From JAVVPL01 sp036655775 (GTDB lineage: Bacteria; Bacteroidota; Bacteroidia; Bacteroidales; P3), in NCBI GenBank assembly GCA_036655775.1, contig JAVVPL010000059.1, forward strand, positions 1-12,621: 12,621 nucleotides of DNA. Reading direction: 5' to 3'. This document shows, one piece after another, positions 6,360 to 12,621 of the stretch. The translations under genes and the position numbers were made by a program. The notes under the pieces are model-generated. The model saw only the letters and a list, made by a program, of their open reading frames with translations, had not been told where the DNA came from and did not search any database. Each line of letters begins with the position of its first letter. Within the stretch, counting starts at the first letter, position 1.

Positions 6360-9300
6360 ATGAGTATATATAAAACAGCCGTTGCGAAACCGATTTCCAC
6401 CATCATGATTTTTGTGGGGGTGATGATCTTTGGTTTATATTGTTTAACCCGAATTCCCGTCGATTTATATCCCGAATTAGAAATGCCCAGCATGTCCATT
6501 ATGACCGTGTATCCAGGGGCAAGTGCGGTGGATATAGAAGAAAATATTACGCGATACGTAGAAGATGCAGTCAATTCTGTTGATAAACTTAAAGAGTTAA
6601 ATTCAACTTCTAAAGATAATATTTCCATTATTTCTCTTGAATTTGAGTGGGGAACCAATTTGGATGAATCCGTCAATGATGTGCGTGAAGCGCTGGATAG
6701 GGCGTATAGCAATTTCCCTGACGATTGTGATCGTCCTACGATTTTCAAATTTAGTACAAGTATGATGCCTATTTTGTTTTATACAATTACGGCAAACGAG
6801 AACTATGCAGCTTTGGAAAAATTAATCGACCAAAAAGTAGTCAATCCTTTAAATAGGGTAGATGGGGTGGCTTCCGTATTCCTTAGTGGAGCTCCTGAAC
6901 GTACAATTTATGTCGATGTTGATGCTAAAAAATTGGACGCCTATCATTTGACGGTCGAAAAAGTAAGTGAAATTGTGGCTTCTGCCAATTTGGATATGCC
7001 TGCAGGAAGTGTACGTATGGGACGTATTGATTATCAATTACGTGTAGAGGGGCAATTTAAAAATAGTGAAGAAATACGCAATTTAGTTGTAGGAAATGTA
7101 GAGGGTCGAAATATTTTTATTCGAGATATTGCTGACGTTAAAGATACGATCAAAGATATTATGATTGCCGAACGTTCCAATGGTGGCAAAGGGATGCGTA
7201 TGATGATTATGAAGCAATCGGGAGCCAATACCGTGGCTGTGGCCAAAGCCATCAATGCCAAAATGGCTGAATTGGAAAAAACCTTGCCTAAGGATGTGAA
7301 AGTACTTCAAGTATACGATTCTTCAACCTTTATTGAAAGTTCTATCGGGAACCTTTCCGAAACTTTGTTATTTGCCTTGATCTTTGTGGCCTTGGTAATT
7401 TTATTCTTCTTGGGTCGTTGGCGTGCTACCTTTATTATTTTGATTACGATTCCTATTTCTTTAATTGTGGCTTTTGCCTATCTGTATTTAACGGGAAGTT
7501 CTATCAATATTATTTCTTTGTCTTCGCTGTCCATTGCGATTGGGATGGTTGTGGATGATGCCATTGTGGTGCTGGAAAATATTACCAAGCATATTGAACG
7601 AGGGTCCCGACCCCAGGAGGCGGCTATTTATGGAACCAATGAAGTATGGGTATCGGTCATCGCTTCCACCTTGGTTGTGGTAGCTGTATTCTTACCTTTG
7701 ACCACTCTTTCGGGTATGGTAGGGATTATGTTTAGTGAATTAGGATGGATTGTTACCATTACGGTGGTTACCTCTACCATTGCAGCTATTACCTTGACCC
7801 CTATGTTGTCGGCCAAATTACTAAAACTTCAAGATAGCGATGTTCGTTTAACTGGTTTTGCTCGTTTTCACCAAAAATATATAGAAAAGAAACTTGATGC
7901 TTTAGATGCGTTTTATGAACGCACCTTACGTTGGGCCTTAGGTCGTAAAAAGATTATTATGATAGGTACCATGAGTTTCTTTGTGGCCTCTCTCTTCCTC
8001 TTCAAATTTGTAGGTACCGACTTTATGCCCGAAACCGATGAAGGTCGTTTTTCGGCAACTGTTGAAGTAGCAACGGGTTTGCGGGTAGAAGAAACACTTA
8101 AAACAACCGCGAAACTCGAAAAATTATTAAAAGAACGTTATCCTGAAGTTACCATTGTATCTTCTTCTACAGGAGCCGATGATGAAGGGGGCTTCTCTTC
8201 TTTATTTGGAAATAGTGGTACCAATACAATTAGTTTAACCATTCGTTTACTCGACTTAAAAGATAGAGATCGGAGTGTATTTGAAATTGCCAATGATTTT
8301 AGAGAGCAATTAAAACAATTCCCCGAGATTGTAGAATATACAGTGAGTACAGGAGGCGGTTCGAGTTCGATGGGCGGCGGCGGCAATAATGTAAGTGTCG
8401 AAATTTACGGATATGATTTGAATGCAACCAACAAAGTGGCTCAAGAAATTAAAACCAAATTATCTGAACTTGAAGGGGCCAAAGATATCACCATTAGTCG
8501 TAAAAAAGATAAACCTGAATTGTGTGTCGATTTAGACAAAGAAAAAATGGCTCAAAATGGACTAAGTAGTGCGATGGTATCTTCTTTCTTAAGAAACCGT
8601 GTAGGAGGGATGATCTCTAGTATTTATAGAGAAGATGGAGAGGAATACGATATTGTAGTACGTTTGTCGGAAGAATACCGAAGTGCGGTAACAAACATTG
8701 AAGATATTAGTATTATGACCCCTCAAGGAAAGTCGATTAAGTTGAAAGAATTGGGTGATGTGAAAGAAAACTGGGGACCTCCAAATATCGAACGTAAACG
8801 TAGAGAGCGTATAGTTAAAGTCGATGTGACACCTGTGGGAGTACCATTGGGAACCTTAGCTACGCAAATTCAAGACAAACTCAAGGAAGTACAAGTTCCA
8901 GATGATATGCTTATCGAGCTATCGGGAGCTTACGAAGATCAACAAGAGTCGTTTGCCGATATGGGAATGTTGTTAGTTTTGATTTTTGCCCTAGTATTTA
9001 TTGTTATGGCTTCTCAGTTTGAATCATTCTCTAAACCTTTTGTGATTGCTTTTGCTATTCCATTTGCGTTTACAGGTGTAATTTTAGCTCTTTTGATAAC
9101 GGGTACAACCTTGAATATGATTGCCTCTTTAGGCGCGATCTTATTGGTGGGTATTGTTGTCAAAAATGGGATTGTGCTGGTGGACTTTATCAATTTAATG
9201 CGTGACCGTAATATGGAATTGAATGAAGCCATTGCGGTGTCTGGAAAATCTCGTTTACGTCCCGTATTGATGACTACGGCTACAACCATCTTAGGGATGC

Positions 9301-9494
9301 TTCCTATGGCTTTGAGTATAGGAGAAGGAGCTGAAATGTGGTCGCCTATGGGAATCACAGTAATTGGCGGGCTTACGGTATCTACAATTGTAACCTTGGT
9401 GATTGTTCCTGTAATGTATGCTTTAGTTGCTCGTCGTGGCGAACGTGATAAAGAAAATAAATTACGTCAAGATTTTCAATTTTTGAATAAATAA
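6360..9494 (+). CDS. RND-family inner-membrane efflux pump (AcrB/HAE-like)
   Basis: The 1044-residue protein is full length for an RND transporter that exports substrates from the periplasm or inner leaflet using the proton gradient. The N-terminal helix follows M-S-I-Y-K-T-A-V-A-K-P-I-S-T. Two large periplasmic regions and two sets of six transmembrane helices are evident. The proton-relay residues are present: G-M-V-V-D-D-A-I-V-V-L-E-N with D399 and D400, and V-V-K-N-G-I-V-L-V-D-F with K935, equivalent to AcrB D407/D408 and K940. A Gly/Ser-rich stretch lies near residues 664-677, encoded by locally GC-rich sequence (about 8353-8388). The sequence looks closer to the drug (HAE) than the metal (HME) branch, but substrate is not decidable here. 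Confidence 0.96.
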   Translation: MSIYKTAVAKPISTIMIFVGVMIFGLYCLTRIPVDLYPELEMPSMSIMTVYPGASAVDIEENITRYVEDAVNSVDKLKELNSTSKDNISIISLEFEWGTNLDESVNDVREALDRAYSNFPDDCDRPTIFKFSTSMMPILFYTITANENYAALEKLIDQKVVNPLNRVDGVASVFLSGAPERTIYVDVDAKKLDAYHLTVEKVSEIVASANLDMPAGSVRMGRIDYQLRVEGQFKNSEEIRNLVVGNVEGRNIFIRDIADVKDTIKDIMIAERSNGGKGMRMMIMKQSGANTVAVAKAINAKMAELEKTLPKDVKVLQVYDSSTFIESSIGNLSETLLFALIFVALVILFFLGRWRATFIILITIPISLIVAFAYLYLTGSSINIISLSSLSIAIGMVVDDAIVVLENITKHIERGSRPQEAAIYGTNEVWVSVIASTLVVVAVFLPLTTLSGMVGIMFSELGWIVTITVVTSTIAAITLTPMLSAKLLKLQDSDVRLTGFARFHQKYIEKKLDALDAFYERTLRWALGRKKIIMIGTMSFFVASLFLFKFVGTDFMPETDEGRFSATVEVATGLRVEETLKTTAKLEKLLKERYPEVTIVSSSTGADDEGGFSSLFGNSGTNTISLTIRLLDLKDRDRSVFEIANDFREQLKQFPEIVEYTVSTGGGSSSMGGGGNNVSVEIYGYDLNATNKVAQEIKTKLSELEGAKDITISRKKDKPELCVDLDKEKMAQNGLSSAMVSSFLRNRVGGMISSIYREDGEEYDIVVRLSEEYRSAVTNIEDISIMTPQGKSIKLKELGDVKENWGPPNIERKRRERIVKVDVTPVGVPLGTLATQIQDKLKEVQVPDDMLIELSGAYEDQQESFADMGMLLVLIFALVFIVMASQFESFSKPFVIAFAIPFAFTGVILALLITGTTLNMIASLGAILLVGIVVKNGIVLVDFINLMRDRNMELNEAIAVSGKSRLRPVLMTTATTILGMLPMALSIGEGAEMWSPMGITVIGGLTVSTIVTLVIVPVMYALVARRGERDKENKLRQDFQFLNK

Positions 9495-9500
9495 TTTCCC

Positions 9501-9546
9501 AAAAAGGAAGTGTAATCCTCAGAATGGAGGTGCACACTTCCTTTTT
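9501..9546 (+). terminator. Strong intrinsic terminator after the RND gene
   Basis: AAAAAGGAAGTGT (9501-9513) and ACACTTCCTTTTT (9534-9546) pair perfectly over 13 bases, and an inner CCTC/GAGG stem (9517-9520, 9527-9530) extends it. The right arm supplies the T-run. It begins six bases after the pump stop codon and should end most efflux-operon transcripts. The stem is symmetrical, so it would also work on the minus strand. The PII-like gene begins 18 bases downstream without a recognisable promoter, so partial read-through is possible. Confidence 0.9.
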
Positions 9547-9564
9547 ACTTAAAATAAATTAGAT

Positions 9565-9858
9565 ATGAAAGCAGTGTTTGTGGTTTTTAATCAAGCCAAT
9601 ATAGAGCGTGTAGAATATGCGCTAGACATTTTAGAAATTAAAGGTTGGACCTTATGGCAAGATGTGCAAGGAAAAGGGACCCATACTGGAGAGCCTCATC
9701 GTGGCACGCATACTTGGCCCGAGATGAATTCGTCCATCATCGCTATGGTCGACGAAGACAAAGTTGCTCCATTATTAGATAAAATCAAAAAAATAGATGA
9801 GGTGAATGAATCTGTAGGTATTCGCGCCTTTGTTTGGGATATTCTGCAGACGGTATAA
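9565..9858 (+). CDS. PII-like small protein next to an RND pump
   Basis: The 97-residue product resembles the PII signalling superfamily. It has a beta strand K-A-V-F-V-V-F-N, helix E-R-V-E-Y-A-L-D-I-L, then W-T-L-W-Q-D-V-Q-G-K-G leading into a loop in the T-loop position (about 36-55). A second beta-alpha unit follows, S-S-I-I-A-M-V-D-E-D-K-V-A-P-L-L-D-K-I-K-K. The loop G-T-H-T-G-E-P-H-R-G-T-H-T-W-P-E carries three histidines (40, 45, 49) and lacks the uridylylated tyrosine context of classical GlnB. PII relatives beside Cus/RND pumps have been described as the PII-NG group, and I infer membership from position and fold. A role in sensing metals or nucleotides and acting on the pump is speculative. 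Expression probably depends on read-through of the preceding terminator. Confidence 0.75.
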   Translation: MKAVFVVFNQANIERVEYALDILEIKGWTLWQDVQGKGTHTGEPHRGTHTWPEMNSSIIAMVDEDKVAPLLDKIKKIDEVNESVGIRAFVWDILQTV

Positions 9859-9882
9859 TCTGTAGAATTAGTAAAAAATATG

Positions 9883-9903
9883 TATATTTGCAAATTATAT
9901 TTG
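9883..9903 (+). promoter_or_regulatory. Two tandem -7 boxes before the lipoprotein gene
   Basis: TATATTTG occurs at 9883-9890 and again at 9896-9903, both matching TAnnTTTG. Neither has a TTTG at the standard -33 distance, so they may need an activator or be weak. They are the only promoter candidates for the lipoprotein and outer-membrane pair. The second box lies in the left arm of the inverted repeat that follows. Confidence 0.45.
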
Positions 9904-9946
9904 ACGATTGTTTTTGTTTAGTTGAAAGCTCTCGTCAAATATAATT
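9893..9946. repeat. Perfect 15-bp inverted repeat with a 24-base loop
   Basis: AATTATATTTGACGA (9893-9907) and TCGTCAAATATAATT (9932-9946) are exact reverse complements. Each arm contains a TATATTTG -7 box, pointing inward from both sides. A T-rich run (ATTTTTT, about 9951-9958) follows, so it could end the PII-like transcript. It lies just downstream of a -7 box, so it could instead be an operator or a leader hairpin. Confidence 0.8.
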
Positions 9947-9970
9947 CACTTATTTTTTACATTAAAAAAA

Positions 9971-10108
9971 ATGCAAATGTCTAAACGTGTGATTTCCATT
10001 ATTCTTGTATCTATTTTTTTACTAAGCCTATTGGCTTCGTGTGCAGGTAGTAGAGAAACTTGTCCCGCTTATCCTTCGCACTATAAAAAAGAACGCTTAC
10101 CTTACTAA
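9971..10108 (+). CDS. Small lipoprotein (45 codons)
   Basis: The frame begins M-Q-M-S-K-R-V-I-S and continues into a hydrophobic stretch ending in S-L-L-A-S-C, a textbook lipobox with C24. After cleavage the mature peptide has only 22 residues, A-G-S-R-E-T-C-P-A-Y-P-S-H-Y-K-K-E-R-L-P-Y after the lipid cysteine. It has one further cysteine and a C-P-A-Y motif that I associate with tiny Bacteroidota lipoproteins of unknown function. ATG 9971 or the second ATG at 9977 could be the start. The stop is five bases before the next gene's ATG, so translation is probably coupled. It is easily missed because of its length. Confidence 0.8.
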   Translation: MQMSKRVISIILVSIFLLSLLASCAGSRETCPAYPSHYKKERLPY

Positions 10109-10113
10109 ATCCA

Positions 10114-10902
10114 ATGCGTTCAGTTTATGCCTTTTTATTCTTTTTGAGTTGTCTAGGCTCACTATCGGCACAAGTTGTTGTATATGAAGATTATGTTCCC
10201 GAAAAACAACGTATTTACACCAAGGAGTCGATGGGATTTGCTTTTATTCATACGGCAGGTTTAGGGTTAGGATATACCCGAGGGCATTATAGTCCATCTT
10301 TTCGTTATTCTGCATGGGAGATCAATGCGAGTACCATGTGGAATCCCAAAAATTTTAAAACGGAACCTTTTGGTTCTTATTATGGGAAGGCTCGTCGGTA
10401 TGTGATGGGGCAAATTAATAGTTTTGCCGTTATTAGAGGAGGATATGGAAGCCGATGGACCTTTGCTGAAAAACCCTTTTGGGGAGGCGTGAATATATCG
10501 CTTGATTATTCGGGTGGTTTTTCTTTGGGCTTGGCATTCCCTCAATATCTCTATATTATTTACAATATGGAGGATCCCAATACCGGTGAAGCTAGCATTC
10601 GGACCGAATTAGAAAAATTTGATCCCGAAAATCAAAAACATCGATCGTGGGATCAAATTTATGGACGAGGTCCTGTCTTTCACGGTGTTTGGCATCTACG
10701 ACCTTATCCTGGCATTTATGCCAAAGTAGGACTTACTTTTGAATTTGGTAAACTAGAAGAAAAGATACGAGCCTTACAAGCAGGTTTATTGGTGGATTAC
10801 TATTTTATAGGTATTCCCTTAATGGCAGAAAATCCGTATCGTCCAATTTTTTTGAATTTTTATATATCCTTTAGCTTTGGAAAACGTTTTGGTATACGCT
10901 AA
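10114..10902 (+). CDS. Outer-membrane beta-barrel-like protein of unknown function
   Basis: A signal peptide of about 19 residues ends in S-L-S-A|Q. The 262-residue protein is rich in alternating aromatic and glycine patterns typical of outer-membrane strands, for example G-L-G-L-G-Y-T-R-G-H-Y, G-V-N-I-S-L-D-Y-S-G-G-F-S-L-G-L-A-F and F-L-N-F-Y-I-S-F-S-F-G-K-R-F. No enzyme motif is visible. It follows the small lipoprotein by five bases, so the two are likely made together. Its stop is only 11 bases from the convergent winged-helix gene and no hairpin separates them. I do not recognise a named family. Confidence 0.75.
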   Translation: MRSVYAFLFFLSCLGSLSAQVVVYEDYVPEKQRIYTKESMGFAFIHTAGLGLGYTRGHYSPSFRYSAWEINASTMWNPKNFKTEPFGSYYGKARRYVMGQINSFAVIRGGYGSRWTFAEKPFWGGVNISLDYSGGFSLGLAFPQYLYIIYNMEDPNTGEASIRTELEKFDPENQKHRSWDQIYGRGPVFHGVWHLRPYPGIYAKVGLTFEFGKLEEKIRALQAGLLVDYYFIGIPLMAENPYRPIFLNFYISFSFGKRFGIR

Positions 10903-10913
10903 TCCTATCTAAA

Positions 10914-11198
10914 TTACAAAGTAATATACGTTTTTAAGGCTTCAATATAGGCTTCCAAGGCCAAAATCCCTTCAGCTGTAATTTTGCAGGTGGTTTGAGG
11001 AATCTTTCCACGGTATCCTTTTTGGACTGTAATATAGCCTGCAATACGTAATTTTTCTATTTGTACACTCAAGTTTCCTGCGCTGGCAGCGGTTTTTTCA
11101 CGAAGATATGAAAAATCGGCCGAGTCTACAGCTATCAATAAAGATATAATTGCCAATCGAAGTTCTGAATGGAGCAAAGGATTTAATTCTTTAAACAT
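10914..11198 (-). CDS. Winged-helix transcriptional regulator (PF13601-like)
   Basis: The 94-residue single-domain protein matches the short winged-helix regulators I know as PF13601. Features are L-N-P-L-L-H-S-E-L-R-L-A-I-I-S-L-L at the start, a helix-turn-helix with F-S-Y-L-R-E-K-T-A-A-S-A-G-N-L-S-V-Q-I-E-K-L, and a wing with I-T-V-Q-K-G-Y-R-G-K-I-P-Q-T-T. It should bind DNA as a dimer. It overlaps the end of the upstream membrane-protein gene by 16 bases, which points to coupled translation and a shared job. A direct target is its own operon promoter. Confidence 0.9.
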   Translation of the reverse strand: MFKELNPLLHSELRLAIISLLIAVDSADFSYLREKTAASAGNLSVQIEKLRIAGYITVQKGYRGKIPQTTCKITAEGILALEAYIEALKTYITL

Positions 11199-11791
11199 CT
11201 TTTATTTTTATAATTTAAAATATGCCCAGGAATAATTTGTGTAACTATAAACATAAGTGCAAAGATAAGAATTTGATCTAAACCTCCAACAAAACAAAAT
11301 GAAAAAGACAGTAGAATGCCAAGAATTCCGCCAAAAATAAAAGCTCTAAAGGAAAGTACAGCTCCAGAGAGTATAATCCCTATATTTAAGATTAATCCTT
11401 CAACGAATAAAATAGGTATAGAATGGACGAAAAATGCAAGAATTGGAACGGCAAACGTAACTGCTCCCACCGTGATCCAAATATAGGCAATTATTTTATC
11501 AATGAGAGTCTTTAGGCTGCTCTTGGTTTTGCGCAAATGAAAAATTGTGCAAGGGGTTCCAATGATAGGAATTAAAAACCATAGCCAAGGTATGTTTTCA
11601 TTTCCAAATTGTTGAATTAAAAAATAAATCAGTAGAGAGACTACCAAAGAGGTATATCCCCATATCAAAAATATAGAGCCTCCTTTTTGCTGAAGTTTTC
11701 CGCGTGCTTCCGTAATCATTTGTGAAATAAGTGTTAAGCTTTCTTCTGCACTGAGTTTTGTGTCTTTTAATGCTTCGTTTGTTGTTGTCAT
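11183..11791 (-). CDS. Six-segment membrane protein paired with the winged-helix regulator
   Basis: The 202-residue product has a charged cytoplasmic-looking N-terminus containing L-S-A-E-E-S-L-T-L-I-S-Q-M-I, then about six hydrophobic segments. The first two are near residues 40-59 and 69-85, the rest lie between about 100 and 192, and the tail is basic (N-Y-K-N-K-R-C-L-K-N). No transport or enzyme motif is visible. Small winged-helix genes next to such membrane proteins recur in Bacteroidota, and the membrane protein may hold or control the regulator, but that is inference. It is the first gene of a two-gene unit with a clear promoter 30 bases upstream. Confidence 0.85.
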   Translation of the reverse strand: MTTTNEALKDTKLSAEESLTLISQMITEARGKLQQKGGSIFLIWGYTSLVVSLLIYFLIQQFGNENIPWLWFLIPIIGTPCTIFHLRKTKSSLKTLIDKIIAYIWITVGAVTFAVPILAFFVHSIPILFVEGLILNIGIILSGAVLSFRAFIFGGILGILLSFSFCFVGGLDQILIFALMFIVTQIIPGHILNYKNKRCLKN

Positions 11792-11820
11792 ATTTGTAAA
11801 TTTTATAGATTAATAAATTG

Positions 11821-11852
11821 CAAATATAAAGTAGTTTATAAAATAAACCAAA
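11821..11852 (-). promoter_or_regulatory. Bacteroidota-type promoter of the membrane protein-regulator pair
   Basis: On the minus strand TTTG (11849-11852), a 20-base spacer and TATATTTG (11821-11828) match the Bacteroidota consensus. The -7 box ends 29 bases before the start codon at 11791. Confidence 0.75.
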
Positions 11853-11895
11853 TTTTCTTGCATTTTTTTTATTTATAATTTTTTTTAGTTTTTTA

Positions 11896-12265
11896 AAGAC
11901 ATTTCTCTAAGAAGTTTCTCTTTCTCGAAAATTACCCTCAAAAGTTTTTTCTCGAAGACATTTCTCTAAAAAGTTTTTCTTTCTCAAAAATTACCCTCAA
12001 AAGTTTTTTTCTCGAAGACATTTCTCTAAAAAGTTTCTCTCTCTCGAAAATTACCCTCGAAAGTTTTTTTCTCGAAGGCATTTTTCTAAAAAGTTTCTCT
12101 TTCTCAAAAATTACCCTCAAAAGTTTTTTCTCGAAGACGTTTTTCTAAGAAGTTTCTCTCTCGAAAATTCTTCTCAAAAGTTTTTCTTATAAAGAAGTTT
12201 TTCAAAAAAGTATCTCAAAGAAGTATCTCTCAAAAATTTTCCTCTCGAAAATTTCTCAAAAACAA
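11896..12265. repeat. 59-60-bp tandem repeat array with a degraded end
   Basis: Units beginning AAGACATTTCTCTAA (or close variants) start at 11896, 11955, 12015, 12075 and 12134, so lengths are 59, 60, 60 and 59 bases. Each contains TTACCCTC, or a diverged form in the last unit, and TTTTTCTCGAA-like segments. After about 12190 the repeat decays into shorter AAGTNTCTC and CTCAAAAA fragments, ending near 12265. The plus strand is very poor in G. The unit has no clear long dyad, and the copies are contiguous with no spacers. It lies upstream of the promoter at 11821-11852. A minus-strand frame through three units reads a 20-residue repeat, but it has no ATG start and breaks where units are 59 bases. 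Confidence 0.9.
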
Positions 12266-12621
12266 GCGCTCTATAATTTAAATTAGAGGGTGGGAGCTAC
12301 TACTCAAATTTTCAAAAATAAGGCTTTAAAATGGCTAAAATAGAAATTTAAAAAGGGCGAAAAGGTTGTTTACAAAAATATTTAAATGTGCGGAAATGGC
12401 TAGAAGTTACAAAAGTAAACAGATACATTTGGATATAATTAAATAAAAACAAGGTTTACAATTGTAAATAAGCAGACAGGCAGGCAATAATACTAATTAT
12501 ACATATAATCACTATATAATCAACTGTTTACATATAAACAGGGAAGGAATAGACTAGGTAAAAAACGATTTAATTAACAAATATAGAAGAGGGATGAAAT
12601 TTTGTATAATAATCATATATA
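12266..12621. other. AT-rich non-coding end region with GTTTAC motifs
   Basis: No convincing gene is seen on either strand. A perfect 14-bp palindrome TTTACAATTGTAAA lies at 12455-12468, and CTGTTTA-CATA-TAAACAG at 12524-12541. GTTTAC occurs at 12368, 12454 and 12526 and its complement GTAAAC at 12415. A 12-bp palindrome TAATTTAAATTA sits near 12275. The region could be the upstream control region of a gene beyond the window edge. A CAAATATA at 12578-12585 gives a minus-strand -7 match without a -33 partner. Confidence 0.5.

Noticed and set aside
7034..7310. Minus-strand open frames inside the RND gene, here and at 6849, 7628, 8138 and 9014.
   Set aside because: They lie antisense to a full-length, clearly conserved pump and show no family features.
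8353..8388. Gly/Ser-rich, locally GC-rich stretch in the RND gene as a sign of recombination or insertion.
   Set aside because: The frame is intact and low-complexity loops occur in the periplasmic domains of RND pumps. Glycine codons alone explain the base composition.
9893..9946. Invertible promoter (phase-variation inverton).
   Set aside because: The enclosed segment is only 24 bases, shorter than known invertons, and no recombinase gene is present nearby. It is kept only as a question in the findings.
11938..12120. A 60-residue minus-strand frame with a 20-residue repeat in the 60-bp array.
   Set aside because: It begins with TTG, not ATG, and the frame breaks where units are 59 bases long. 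It reads as a by-product of the repeat.
11896..12265. CRISPR array.
   Set aside because: The units are contiguous and whole-unit similar, with no unique spacers and no cas genes in the window. The same applies to the 21-bp array at 1429-1592.

Overview
The window looks like a chromosomal segment of a low-GC Bacteroidota, probably Bacteroidales. Several start regions carry the Bacteroidota promoter form (TTTG or TTG, 19-21 bases, then TAnnTTTG). Most genes lack a Shine-Dalgarno and instead have A-rich leaders. The gene set also fits: a TolC/lipoprotein MFP/RND operon behind a TetR regulator, a small lipoprotein plus outer-membrane barrel pair, and a winged-helix plus membrane protein pair. This assignment is inferred from sequence features only.

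Left part (1-2700): the last codons of an unidentified gene, a hairpin terminator, and a tRNA-Ser(UGA) on the minus strand with a near-ideal promoter. A lone family 2 glycosyltransferase follows on the plus strand, converging on a minus-strand ung-aroQ operon. Between the convergent ends lies a tandem array of 21-bp units. The array is in codon phase with aroQ, contains its stop codon, and seems to have grown out of the gene's own 3' end.

Centre (2700-9860): an A-tract-rich intergenic region with inverted repeats leads into a probable efflux operon. It holds a TetR-type regulator, a TolC-like outer-membrane channel, a lipoprotein membrane fusion protein and a 1044-aa RND pump with intact proton-relay residues. 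A strong hairpin terminator follows the pump. A 97-aa PII-like protein lies just beyond it, resembling PII relatives reported beside RND/Cus-type pumps. The regulator's promoter has a dyad in its spacer and a perfect 11-bp inverted repeat just downstream, good candidates for autoregulatory operators.

Right part (9860-12621): a 15-bp inverted repeat with promoter -7 boxes in both arms, then a 45-codon lipoprotein followed five bases later by an outer-membrane beta-barrel protein. Convergent to these is a minus-strand pair of overlapping genes: a six-segment membrane protein and a PF13601-like winged-helix regulator. The last 800 bases have no convincing gene. They hold five 59-60-bp tandem repeats with a degraded tail, then AT-rich sequence with repeated GTTTAC motifs in both orientations.

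The best candidates for something undescribed are the codon-phased array at the aroQ stop, the 60-bp array, and the PII-like protein behind an efflux-operon terminator. I see no CRISPR array, transposase, phage gene or recognisable defence system.
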